A stretch of 20,636 nt of DNA from Gammaproteobacteria bacterium. GTDB lineage: Bacteria > Pseudomonadota > Gammaproteobacteria > Arenicellales > Arenicellaceae. The translations under genes and the position numbers were made by a program. Shown in pieces: positions 1 through 7,431 of the stretch. Location: NCBI GenBank assembly GCA_030426005.1, contig JAUHZM010000016.1, forward strand, positions 1 through 20,636. Reading direction: 5' to 3'. The notes under the pieces are model-generated. The model was not told the DNA's origin, did not search any database, and saw only the letters and a program-made list of their open reading frames with translations. The stretch's first letter is position 1. The number at the start of each line of letters is the position of its first letter.

Positions 1-1340
1 GAGCTCAGTGAGAAAGAGCCTGTCTTGGCGGATTCGCGCAACACCAGATACCCTGACTTGGCAAAGTATTGACGCCCCACCTGCAACGACCCGCAACCAG
101 AATCGCAGATAATTGCAATTGTCTGCGTATCTGCATTTGAAGGCAACTCATTCAGAAACGCTGTTGACTGATTCAATGGTTCCACGTTGACACCGAGCGT
201 TGTTGACGCTTGCCCAACTGGAATAGCAAATTCCGTGCTTGATACAAGTACACTCTCGCTTTGTAATCCACCGGGCATTAACCCCAACCCCACCAGATTA
301 TCTAACTCGCAGTCTTCTCGCACACCAGTCCAAACACCGTAGTCCTGCCCCAGACCGCAATGCACCATATGCTGTTGTTTATAAACAAGGACCCGGCCAC
401 GTAGCTGTGTCGAACTCTCCTGAGAACGGCCACGTGACAAGCTTAGCTGAACTTCACGTTTTTTTACCAAATTAAGCGCTGCCGGCAATCTGAATTCATA
501 GCTGTCCTGATCCAGCGCAATCAATCCGTTCAAGTCGCTTAAACCTGTTCCATGTACTATGTCCGGAGCTGTAAATCCATACGCCGAACTGACTGCGGTC
601 GTCATTTGATATGACGGGTTGGCGTTGGCCTGTTTGACCATCCACGCCTGCTCACTTAGACCGGCAGCCTGACACGCAGCAGACACACATCGATAGCCCA
701 CCATAATATTGTAAGTGCGCCCCGACCCATAAGGTGCTAGCGTCACCGGGACACGAAACGGCGCAGTGGTTTGTCCGCGCTCAATGCGCACCGTCTGCGT
801 AAAGCGTGTAAGAAACCAAATATCCGAAAAGCCCCAACGCCGGTCAATGAATACCTCAACCTCAAGCGCGTCAACCGCTGGTTGCGACATCGGCAGAGAC
901 ACCTCGCCTCGCAGGTAGGAATACTTGTGAATCAAAGTGAAATCGGCAATATAAGCTGAGCGACGCTCTCCTTCGCCAAAACGCTCTTGCCCCCCTTGTG
1001 AATCTCGAAAGTGAATTGTGCCAGTACGGGCATTCCCTTGCTCACATCCGTCCACACAACGCAGATCCAACACAAAATAGCCAAGTCCCGCATCCGCGTC
1101 AGACCATGGCACAGAGACTGAGTAACTCGAACTCGACCGGCCAGCAGGAATCGTTATTGCAAAGGTCGTCGCACTGCCAAGGGTATAAGGATCCGAGATC
1201 ACGTCAAGCTCAACCAACAGACTCTTCGCGGCTGAATCACCCGGTGCCCGATTTACCACGCCACTAAAATTCACCGTCTGCGCCCAAACTACAGGGCTAA
1301 CCATCCAAACTAAGATACTGAGTAAAAATTTATTTTTCAT
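1..1340 (-). CDS. Secreted repeat protein with paired cysteines, C-terminus beyond left edge
   Basis: An uninterrupted minus-strand frame of 446 codons starts at the ATG ending at 1340 and runs off the left edge, so its stop and full length are unknown. The first 20 residues (MKNKFLLSILVWMVSPVVWA) are a typical Sec signal peptide with cleavage after AWA-like VWA. The rest is beta-rich, hydrophilic and without transmembrane segments. It appears to contain three loosely similar units, each ending in a strand followed by closely spaced cysteines: C95/C99, C218/C223 and C412/C416; a further pair is C328/C344. Such pairs could form disulfides in the periplasm or outside the cell. I do not recognise a named family; an adhesin-like or surface beta-sandwich protein is inference. 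The gene lies 48 bases downstream of the MORN-C13 lipoprotein gene, same strand, probably co-transcribed. The nearest good Shine-Dalgarno (AAGGAG) overlaps that gene's stop codon and is oddly far from this ATG. Confidence 0.85.
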   Translation of the reverse strand, partial: MKNKFLLSILVWMVSPVVWAQTVNFSGVVNRAPGDSAAKSLLVELDVISDPYTLGSATTFAITIPAGRSSSSYSVSVPWSDADAGLGYFVLDLRCVDGCEQGNARTGTIHFRDSQGGQERFGEGERRSAYIADFTLIHKYSYLRGEVSLPMSQPAVDALEVEVFIDRRWGFSDIWFLTRFTQTVRIERGQTTAPFRVPVTLAPYGSGRTYNIMVGYRCVSAACQAAGLSEQAWMVKQANANPSYQMTTAVSSAYGFTAPDIVHGTGLSDLNGLIALDQDSYEFRLPAALNLVKKREVQLSLSRGRSQESSTQLRGRVLVYKQQHMVHCGLGQDYGVWTGVREDCELDNLVGLGLMPGGLQSESVLVSSTEFAIPVGQASTTLGVNVEPLNQSTAFLNELPSNADTQTIAIICDSGCGSLQVGRQYFAKSGYLVLRESAKTGSFSLS

Positions 1341-1388
1341 AGTTACACAACACTGGTTTACCGCGAAGAGAATTGCGGTTGTATCTCC

Positions 1389-3158
1389 TTAATGTGTTTC
1401 CAATTCACGCAGCTTATTTACTATTTTTTCTGGGGCGGATAGTTGCGGATTAGAGGCATCACGATCTTCCGACTTTTCCCACTCTGCGATGAGTTGCTCC
1501 GCCTTGGAATACGCATCGACAAGCGACAGGGGAGTATCCTGAGCAAGTACCTCTTGAAACAAGGCACGGCCAAAATAAGTCATCTCAGAATCTTCTGAAC
1601 AACCAAACGATTTACTCTGACTGTCAGCGGCCGTGATCAGCATAGTTTTTTCATTCTGAAGTACCGGCACAAATCCACCTGAATAGCACGCTGACACCAT
1701 CAATACACGCCACTGGATCCCGGCCTGATCAAGCATCTCTTTGAGCTCAGTTGGGGAGATGTCCGGCAACTTTATACTGTCGTGGTTAAGGTAAAAATCA
1801 TGCTCTTTGGAACCATGACTGGTCATGTACAAAAACAGCACGTCACGCTCTGCGTTCATTGTTCGGCCTAGTGCATCTAACGCTTGAGAGATTGACTGCC
1901 GCGTGGCAAGTGGCCACAACTCCGCCGTATCATGATGATTGACTAACAGAACACTGCGATCGGCTATCGCATAACGCCGATCAAGTTGTTGATACACAAA
2001 TTCAATTTCGCGACGGAACACACTTTGTGACCCGTCTCCAGCAATTCCTAGAAAATAGGCTTTTGCAGAGCCGGGTTCTGAGTTAGGTAGTTTGCTCAAG
2101 GCCTCGGTCAATAATCGCTGGTGGTGTATTAGTGCGAGTTCGGCCTGTGCGTGCTGACGCATGCCAGAATCTTCGTCATACACCAGCTTACCGCGCGACC
2201 ACTTCCCGCGCTGAACCTTCGCTTGCTCGGCATTTCGGGTCGCCAGCGTTAACGTGCCCTGACCATGGTAGTCCCCAAAACTGAACTCACCCTGATAGAC
2301 ATCACCATTGGCCGCTGTGTAGGTACCTGTACCGTCAAACTGGTTATAGTCAAACTCGCCGACATAGGTACTGCCATCTGCTCCATACCAGTGGCCCTCA
2401 CCAACCAACAGGCCAGCTTCAAACCGGCCTTCCAAACGGTTATTGTCTGCAGTTGTTAACCCGCCCTCGCCCTGGGGTTGCCATGCTTCCACTTCGCCTG
2501 TATACGTGCTGCCATCATACATCGAGAGTTCGGCTTGCCCGGTTAGAGCGCCATCAACGAAGGTGCCACGATAAAACATATCGCCCTGTTTAAACTCACC
2601 GTCGCCGTGATAATTTCCAGCCTTGAACTCGCCAGTGTAACTGCTACCGTTCTCATAGCTAACACTGCCATGACCATGATATAAATTCGCTTTGAATTCG
2701 CCGGTATAGGCGTCGCCATTACGATGGGTATAAACCCCATGACCCTCAAAATCGCCGAGGACGAAGTCTCCCTTGTAGACATACTCTTGCGTGGTCAACT
2801 CCCCTTTACCGTGCATATACCCGTTCTGCAAGCCGCCGACATACCGGGTTTCCGTGTCGCTACTGATTATCGTGAATTCGCCGGTCGCCTGACCTTCAGT
2901 GAAATTTCCCTCCCATCGATCTCCGCTTGCGAACACCAACACGCCATTGCCGTGAAACACACCATCAACAAAACTACCTTGGTAGTAGCCGCCGCCTGAA
3001 TATACTAACTTGCCTTGCCCTGAGAAACGACCGTCTGTAATGTCCCCAGAATAGCGACTCCCATCGGGCAATACGGCATCTGGGTTCAGGATTATTGGTT
3101 CACTGCACGCTGAGATCAACAACAGAGTGGATAATGCAAAGCAACTTTTGAAATTCAT
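1389..3158 (-). CDS. MORN-repeat lipoprotein with C-terminal C13 (legumain-like) cysteine peptidase domain
   Basis: Start chosen at the ATG ending at 3158, preceded by AAAGG at 9 bases; an in-frame ATG eight codons upstream is less likely. The N-terminus has a lipoprotein signal (lipobox LISAC, lipidated Cys at about residue 18), so the protein should sit in the inner or outer membrane facing the periplasm or outside. Residues ~30-315 hold about a dozen MORN repeats (pattern Y-x-G-x-F-x-x-G-x-x-H-G-x-G). Residues ~360-580 match the C13/caspase-clan peptidase family: YMTSHGS supplies the catalytic His (~448) and VSACYSGG the catalytic Cys (~491), followed by the family's TAADSQSKSFGC and TYFGRALF segments. 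Both dyad residues are present, so it is likely active. C13 enzymes cut after Asn/Asp or act as transamidases; the substrate here is unknown. The following secreted repeat protein is a natural candidate partner. Domain calls are firm; the role is inference. Confidence 0.88.
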   Translation of the reverse strand: MNFKSCFALSTLLLISACSEPIILNPDAVLPDGSRYSGDITDGRFSGQGKLVYSGGGYYQGSFVDGVFHGNGVLVFASGDRWEGNFTEGQATGEFTIISSDTETRYVGGLQNGYMHGKGELTTQEYVYKGDFVLGDFEGHGVYTHRNGDAYTGEFKANLYHGHGSVSYENGSSYTGEFKAGNYHGDGEFKQGDMFYRGTFVDGALTGQAELSMYDGSTYTGEVEAWQPQGEGGLTTADNNRLEGRFEAGLLVGEGHWYGADGSTYVGEFDYNQFDGTGTYTAANGDVYQGEFSFGDYHGQGTLTLATRNAEQAKVQRGKWSRGKLVYDEDSGMRQHAQAELALIHHQRLLTEALSKLPNSEPGSAKAYFLGIAGDGSQSVFRREIEFVYQQLDRRYAIADRSVLLVNHHDTAELWPLATRQSISQALDALGRTMNAERDVLFLYMTSHGSKEHDFYLNHDSIKLPDISPTELKEMLDQAGIQWRVLMVSACYSGGFVPVLQNEKTMLITAADSQSKSFGCSEDSEMTYFGRALFQEVLAQDTPLSLVDAYSKAEQLIAEWEKSEDRDASNPQLSAPEKIVNKLRELETH

Positions 3159-3297
3159 TTCGTTCCAACCTTTCCCATTCACGACCTGGATCCGTTACTT
3201 CGATTTAGCTGAGAGCTATTTGCTTACCAGCCTATCGCAAATACTTCACAATAACCACCATTTGTCAGACAACTTAGCTCGAAATAGTTACGCTTAG
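3159..3297 (-). promoter_or_regulatory. Upstream region of the MORN-C13 gene, promoter not resolved
   Basis: About 140 AT-rich bases lie between the MORN-C13 start and the miniature element. The ribosome binding site (AAAGG, about 3168-3172 on the minus strand) is clear. The promoter for the two-gene unit should lie here or inside the element, but I cannot pick convincing -35/-10 boxes. No ORF. Confidence 0.3.
3294..3297. repeat. Target-site duplication TTAG, left copy
   Basis: TTAG directly abuts the left terminal repeat; its partner is at 3562-3565 abutting the right terminal repeat. It matches the YTAR preference of IS5-group transposases. Confidence 0.65.
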
Positions 3298-3561
3298 GGA
3301 GCCTCTGATTTATTATAAATGTTCTCTGTAATAGCTTAAGGCTATCAGCTACGAGGCGCAGATTGAAATCAATGGCCGTAGTCCTTGATGAGAGCTGCAA
3401 CAAAGTAGATGGTAGCCTTAAGCTTTACCCAGCGGGGCTTTCAAGCTGATCCGCTCTCTTTGTTGTTGTTTTTTGACGTGACCAGTCATGCCTACAAAAC
3501 AACGCCTCGATAGCGAACCAGCTTGAAAGCCAGAGAGCAATTAGAATTAATCAGAGGCTCC
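3298..3561. mobile_element. MITE-like element with IS5-group-like ends, no transposase
   Basis: A 264-bp stretch is bounded by 17-bp terminal inverted repeats matching at 16 of 17 positions: 3298-3314 (GGAGCCTCTGATTTATT) and the reverse complement of 3545-3561. It is flanked by a direct TTAG on each side (3294-3297 and 3562-3565), which fits the YTAR target duplication known for the IS5 group. Inside is a perfect 13-bp inverted pair, GGCTTTCAAGCTG (3436-3448) and its complement (3519-3531). No transposase is encoded; the best minus-strand reading is a 23-codon peptide starting MTGHVKKQQQ, perhaps a transposase-start remnant. It therefore looks like a non-autonomous element mobilised in trans. 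Family assignment is tentative; the repeat-plus-duplication structure is directly visible. Confidence 0.8.
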
Positions 3562-3588
3562 TTAGCAATCAGGCCAATCAGTAAAGTA

Positions 3589-4905
3589 TTAGGATTTCAC
3601 GGTTGCTCCAAACACTGTCAGTAGCAGAGCACCTACAACAGGTGCGGACACGGCGGCCCAGTGGATTCCCAGCGGACCCGCACCAGCCACACCACCAGCC
3701 GCTAACATTGCCAACCCGCCGCAGATCAACAGCGCACTGAGAATCACCACGCCGATATGATTTTTACGCTGATTGCTCGCACCGACGGTTTTTTCCAACC
3801 ACATAAACAACGGTAAACCGGCAAACATCAAAATCAGAAACACCATGACCCAAATCGGTCTAAATGCCCACCAGTAACCAGTACCGGGTGCAAATGCAAA
3901 CACCTGGGGAATGAGCCAGAAACACGCGCCGATCACCAACATCATGACGGTGCTGTGCCATAAAAATATTGGCATGATCAAACCATTCACTAACACGGTA
4001 CTGGTCCAGACCCGCGCGTGAGCCAACCACCGTCGCATCGGCGCTTCAAACGCCAGTAACAGGCCAATTTGGGTCAAGCCCAATGCGATTAGCGGTAATT
4101 TGGGTGGCGTTGTATTACTCATGGCTTCGCCAGGCACACCAACTAAACTGGTCGGATACGGGCCAAACTGTGTCAGCAGGATCAATGCGGTCAAACCAAA
4201 TACCGCCATTAGCCAGGGTCGCAATTGGCCGGCGAGTTTCCCTTGCTGCCACGCGTAGCCAAGTTGGTGCACACCGCTCCATACGAAAAGATAGTTAAAC
4301 CAGGCCAGCGATTGGTATGGCGTGTTAAAAAATATCCAGTCACCAACCACGGCCAAGAGCATCGGCACCGCCACGCTCCAAAGTCCAAAGCGATGCCAAG
4401 CCGCCCGGGTCAAGGGAACCAGCATCACGATTACGAAATAAATCGCCAGAAACCAAACAGGCACAAGTGAGACCTGCGAGCCAATTTGCACAAATGCCGG
4501 ATGCACCTGTAACCAATAGCCTACTACGCCAAGCACCGCCCATAACACCACCAGCGGAATCACTGGGCCCAGCAGACGGCGCATGCGCGACTCAAGCCAC
4601 GTAGCATAATTAAGCTGTTTAGCCTGTGCGCCATCCCAGGAAACGCCATTGGAGTAACCACCAACAAAAAAGAACACCGGCATCACCTGAAACAGCCAGG
4701 TTAACCAGCGTGACCACGGCTGGATCTCCAGCAGATGATCCATACTCGGCACGCCATTCAAGAAATAGGGCGCGGCCATAATCCAATGCCCTAGGACCAC
4801 GGCACCGATTGACAGTGCGCGCAACAAATCCACATAACGATTTCGATCGGCAGGCGTTTGAGCTGCCATTTCGGCGGCGCGTTTCCACATAGCTGTTTGC
4901 TGCAT
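3589..4905 (-). CDS. Acyltransferase-3 family membrane protein
   Basis: 438 residues with about ten hydrophobic segments spread over the whole length, an integral inner-membrane protein. The N-terminal part reads RYVDLLRALSIGAVVLGHW (residues ~23-41), the hallmark start of the Acyl_transf_3 family, with the conserved Arg (R29) and His (H40) in and after the first membrane helix. Members move acetyl, succinyl or other acyl groups onto sugars, glycans, antibiotics or lipids across the membrane; the substrate cannot be told here. The start is supported by TGAGG six bases before the ATG. It stands alone: the miniature element lies just after its stop, and it is divergent from the PspA gene. Family confident, substrate unknown. 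Confidence 0.88.
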   Translation of the reverse strand: MQQTAMWKRAAEMAAQTPADRNRYVDLLRALSIGAVVLGHWIMAAPYFLNGVPSMDHLLEIQPWSRWLTWLFQVMPVFFFVGGYSNGVSWDGAQAKQLNYATWLESRMRRLLGPVIPLVVLWAVLGVVGYWLQVHPAFVQIGSQVSLVPVWFLAIYFVIVMLVPLTRAAWHRFGLWSVAVPMLLAVVGDWIFFNTPYQSLAWFNYLFVWSGVHQLGYAWQQGKLAGQLRPWLMAVFGLTALILLTQFGPYPTSLVGVPGEAMSNTTPPKLPLIALGLTQIGLLLAFEAPMRRWLAHARVWTSTVLVNGLIMPIFLWHSTVMMLVIGACFWLIPQVFAFAPGTGYWWAFRPIWVMVFLILMFAGLPLFMWLEKTVGASNQRKNHIGVVILSALLICGGLAMLAAGGVAGAGPLGIHWAAVSAPVVGALLLTVFGATVKS

Positions 4906-5204
4906 TTGTTACCTCATTAATAGGGGGCTTGTCGTTAGTCTAGCTTGGATTTTGTTTAAGAGCTTCAGATTTCAGCATCTCGCACAAGCAACAGAACCAG
5001 TGACGCCCGGTAGCACAATAAGGTGACTTTGCTCGGCAAAGCACACTGAAACCAGCCCAACTCATAAAGTTTAATATATTTGCACTTTTAGTGAAAAATA
5101 CGCCACCTGAACGCTAACAGTTGCCATTATCAATACTCGACTCCACGATGAGCACAGTTGAGTCTCAGACTCTGATCAACGTATTGCCGAATTAGGAGGC
5201 ACCC
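4906..5204. promoter_or_regulatory. Divergent intergenic region upstream of pspA and the acyltransferase gene
   Basis: About 300 bases without a gene carry the promoters for two diverging genes. A perfect palindrome GAGTCT-C-AGACTC lies at 5160-5172 within a broader GTTGA...TCAAC symmetry (5157-5180), only about 25-45 bases before the pspA start, and could be an operator. AGGAGG sits five bases before the pspA ATG, a strong ribosome binding site. I looked for a sigma-54 motif (GG-N10-GC type), common before psp genes, and did not see one. Confidence 0.4.
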
Positions 5205-5867
5205 ATGAAATTGATTAAACGTTTATCAACCACGCTCTCTGCCACTTTGGATTCCGCAGTTGGGCAACTCGAAAACCACGATGCCATTGTGGAAGCGACG
5301 ATCAAACAGACACGTCAATCAGTGGCCAAAACCAAAGCACGGATTAACACCCTGAAGCAGCAACTTAACGCTTATGAGCAGCAACTCACTGAAGCCCGAG
5401 AACAATATAATTTGTGGACCGAGCGTGCCGCCAAGCTGGCTGAATCAGACCAGACTAAAGCGCTGCAATGTGTAGCTCGACGCAATCAATACGAAGCCGA
5501 AGTCGGGCGACTCAACCACGCGGCCTTGCAACAACGAGAACTCATTCGCGACGTTGCACACAACCTGGAGAAGCTACAAGGCAAGCTGGATGAAATGACA
5601 CACAAACACAACTTGATGCGATCACGACAAACCGTGGCGGATGTGAATCGCGCGGTTGCCTCCATTGATCGTGATGAAAGTATTAACGAGACCTTCGAGC
5701 GCTGGGAGTCCGTGGTGTTAGAACACGAATTCGCGGTTAGCGACGCCTGTGTCAGAGATCCGCTAGATCTGGAATTAACCCGCGCAGAAGACGAAGCCGA
5801 CCTACTGGCTCAACTCAAAATGATTCAAACCGAACACAAAACAAGCCAGGAGCAGTCTCATGAATAA
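5205..5867 (+). CDS. pspA: PspA/IM30 (Vipp1) family membrane-stress protein
   Basis: 220 residues, almost entirely charged alpha-helical coiled coil, as in PspA/IM30 proteins (about 220-230 residues). It begins MKLIKRLSTTLSATLDSAV, an amphipathic helix with the family's usual start, then long heptad-rich helices to about residue 150. The family polymerises on the inner membrane and protects it against leakage, as in ESCRT-III-like remodelling. No pspF, pspB or pspC is adjacent, so it is not the enterobacterial operon; instead it overlaps by eight bases the start of a multi-pass membrane protein, implying translational coupling. A strong Shine-Dalgarno supports the start. The last ~40 residues (after the E-rich 'FERWE') are less typical. 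Family assignment good; partner and trigger are inferred. Confidence 0.85.
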   Translation: MKLIKRLSTTLSATLDSAVGQLENHDAIVEATIKQTRQSVAKTKARINTLKQQLNAYEQQLTEAREQYNLWTERAAKLAESDQTKALQCVARRNQYEAEVGRLNHAALQQRELIRDVAHNLEKLQGKLDEMTHKHNLMRSRQTVADVNRAVASIDRDESINETFERWESVVLEHEFAVSDACVRDPLDLELTRAEDEADLLAQLKMIQTEHKTSQEQSHE

Positions 5868-7179
5868 CACACTGCACAAACCAAATTTAGAGACCGCAAA
5901 CCCATCGCCGGGCTTGTTGGAAAAATTCAAACAGCTGTGTACGGTAACGCAACTCATGCGCATGTTCGGTGCGTGCGCAGTGATCGTGTCGATGTCCTTG
6001 TTTATGCTCAAGGGCTGGAGTGAAGGCAATGATATTTCTCGCTACTTGAAGTTGTTGGCACAAACCGGCTTATTAACGGGTGTTGGCCTCGCGCTAACTT
6101 TTATCGTTAAGGAGACCAAAGGCGCACGCGTTTTCTTTGGGCTGAGTCTGTTTTCAGTGGTGGCCAACTTCACCATTCTGGGTGCCTTAATCTATTCGAT
6201 GACGCAATGGGATGGCGGTCTCATCGATTACCCCTCCATGATGAAATGGGTGGTGATCGATCCGCTTAGCTTCACACCGGTATTCTTTGGCGCGATTGCC
6301 TTACTCGCCATGGTGACTCGGTTTAGTTTTGCGATTTTCGCGCGCCGTATTGCTGGCCCGTTAACGATCGGCTTCTTATTATGTTGCAGCATTTTATTGA
6401 TTCCCGTACGTAGCTCACTCGCGGTGTGCTTAATCGTGAGCGCCTCGGTACTCGGTGCCCTGTGGCTGATTAAACGTTTTACTGGCGTCGAAAATTTTGT
6501 ACTGACCCGTGAATCAAAAGCGGCCTTGGCCTTGTTGCTGTTACCTCCCAGCATCATGCTGATTCGCGCATTAAGCCTGTATCAGATTGATGCGGTCATG
6601 GTGAGTTGTTTAAGTGGCTTAGTGTATCTGGCGCTACGCTTCTGGATTCGCCAACTCGAAGACGCGAACACACTTAGCAAAACCGTGCAAATCGCTCAAT
6701 ACGTCGTCAGCCTGATGTTTAGTGCGGCGCTGATTGAGCTGATTCCCTACGCCGGATTCGCGCTGGAATCATTGGCATTTGTCGTCGTGTTCTATCTGCT
6801 GGTTTACGACCAAATCAAGGTATCGCACGATGCCAGCGCCAATGCCTGGGTCTTAAACGTCAGCGTGTTTTTGGTCGTCTTCGGCTGTTTATGGGCCGCG
6901 CTAATTCACCCAGGTCTACTCCCAAAATTCACCAGCCTGTTGGCGGCGGTCGGGGGCTTTGCCCTGATTCACACGGCACGTGAGCGTGTCGCAATGAACC
7001 AGATAGCCGCACTGTCCGCAAAAGCCGGGCTCATTGGTAGCACCGTGTTGCTCGTCATCCGGTTAGTGGATGTGGTGAACTTGAGTAACTGGATGTTGAT
7101 TGGCTTACTCGGCATCACACTGATTGTTGCAGCGTCCTTATACGAGCGATTTGGGTTAAGCTTGAAACGACGTAGGTAA
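5860..7179 (+). CDS. Multi-pass membrane protein coupled to PspA, family not recognised
   Basis: 439 residues: a short polar N-terminus (~35 residues), then roughly a dozen or more hydrophobic helices to the C-terminal RRR. No soluble domain, catalytic motif or transporter signature is evident; helix-rich DUF2157-like proteins are a loose resemblance only. Its ATG lies eight bases inside the pspA reading frame (ATGAATAA overlap), so the two are translated together and are probably functional partners, for example a membrane anchor or sensor for PspA. A good terminator follows directly. I can see what it is physically but not what it does. Confidence 0.8.
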   Translation: MNNTLHKPNLETANPSPGLLEKFKQLCTVTQLMRMFGACAVIVSMSLFMLKGWSEGNDISRYLKLLAQTGLLTGVGLALTFIVKETKGARVFFGLSLFSVVANFTILGALIYSMTQWDGGLIDYPSMMKWVVIDPLSFTPVFFGAIALLAMVTRFSFAIFARRIAGPLTIGFLLCCSILLIPVRSSLAVCLIVSASVLGALWLIKRFTGVENFVLTRESKAALALLLLPPSIMLIRALSLYQIDAVMVSCLSGLVYLALRFWIRQLEDANTLSKTVQIAQYVVSLMFSAALIELIPYAGFALESLAFVVVFYLLVYDQIKVSHDASANAWVLNVSVFLVVFGCLWAALIHPGLLPKFTSLLAAVGGFALIHTARERVAMNQIAALSAKAGLIGSTVLLVIRLVDVVNLSNWMLIGLLGITLIVAASLYERFGLSLKRRR

Positions 7180-7203
7180 TTCACCAATCGCCATCAACCA
7201 AAG

Positions 7204-7240
7204 AAAGCGCGATGTCCAGCAACGGCATCGCGCTTTTTTT
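7204..7240 (+). terminator. Rho-independent terminator after the PspA/membrane-protein unit
   Basis: AGCGCGATG (7206-7214) pairs with CATCGCGCT (7226-7234) across an 11-base loop and is followed by a run of T. The flanking A residues extend the stem. It lies 25 bases after the stop codon. Confidence 0.88.
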
Positions 7241-7431
7241 CGTACTGACACCTCAGCAGCTGCATACGTATTCAATTCAATTTTCCACCAATCTGGACCA
7301 CAATGTCATTGCGACGGCAATTGAGAGCGCTGCGTAACAGCGCCGCGGCCCAGCAAAGGGAGTTCCTTTAACCAGAATTATCACTGCCACCAGAGCAGCG
7401 AAATTCGACCCTACTGATTGAGGATACTCTG

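Noticed and set aside
239..1267. Three plus-strand ORFs (239-475, 771-959, 998-1267)
   Set aside because: They lie antisense inside the long minus-strand secreted protein, which has a signal peptide and an unbroken frame; they have no family resemblance.
5041..5204. Sigma-54 promoter before pspA
   Set aside because: No GG-N10-GC pair with the right spacing was visible.
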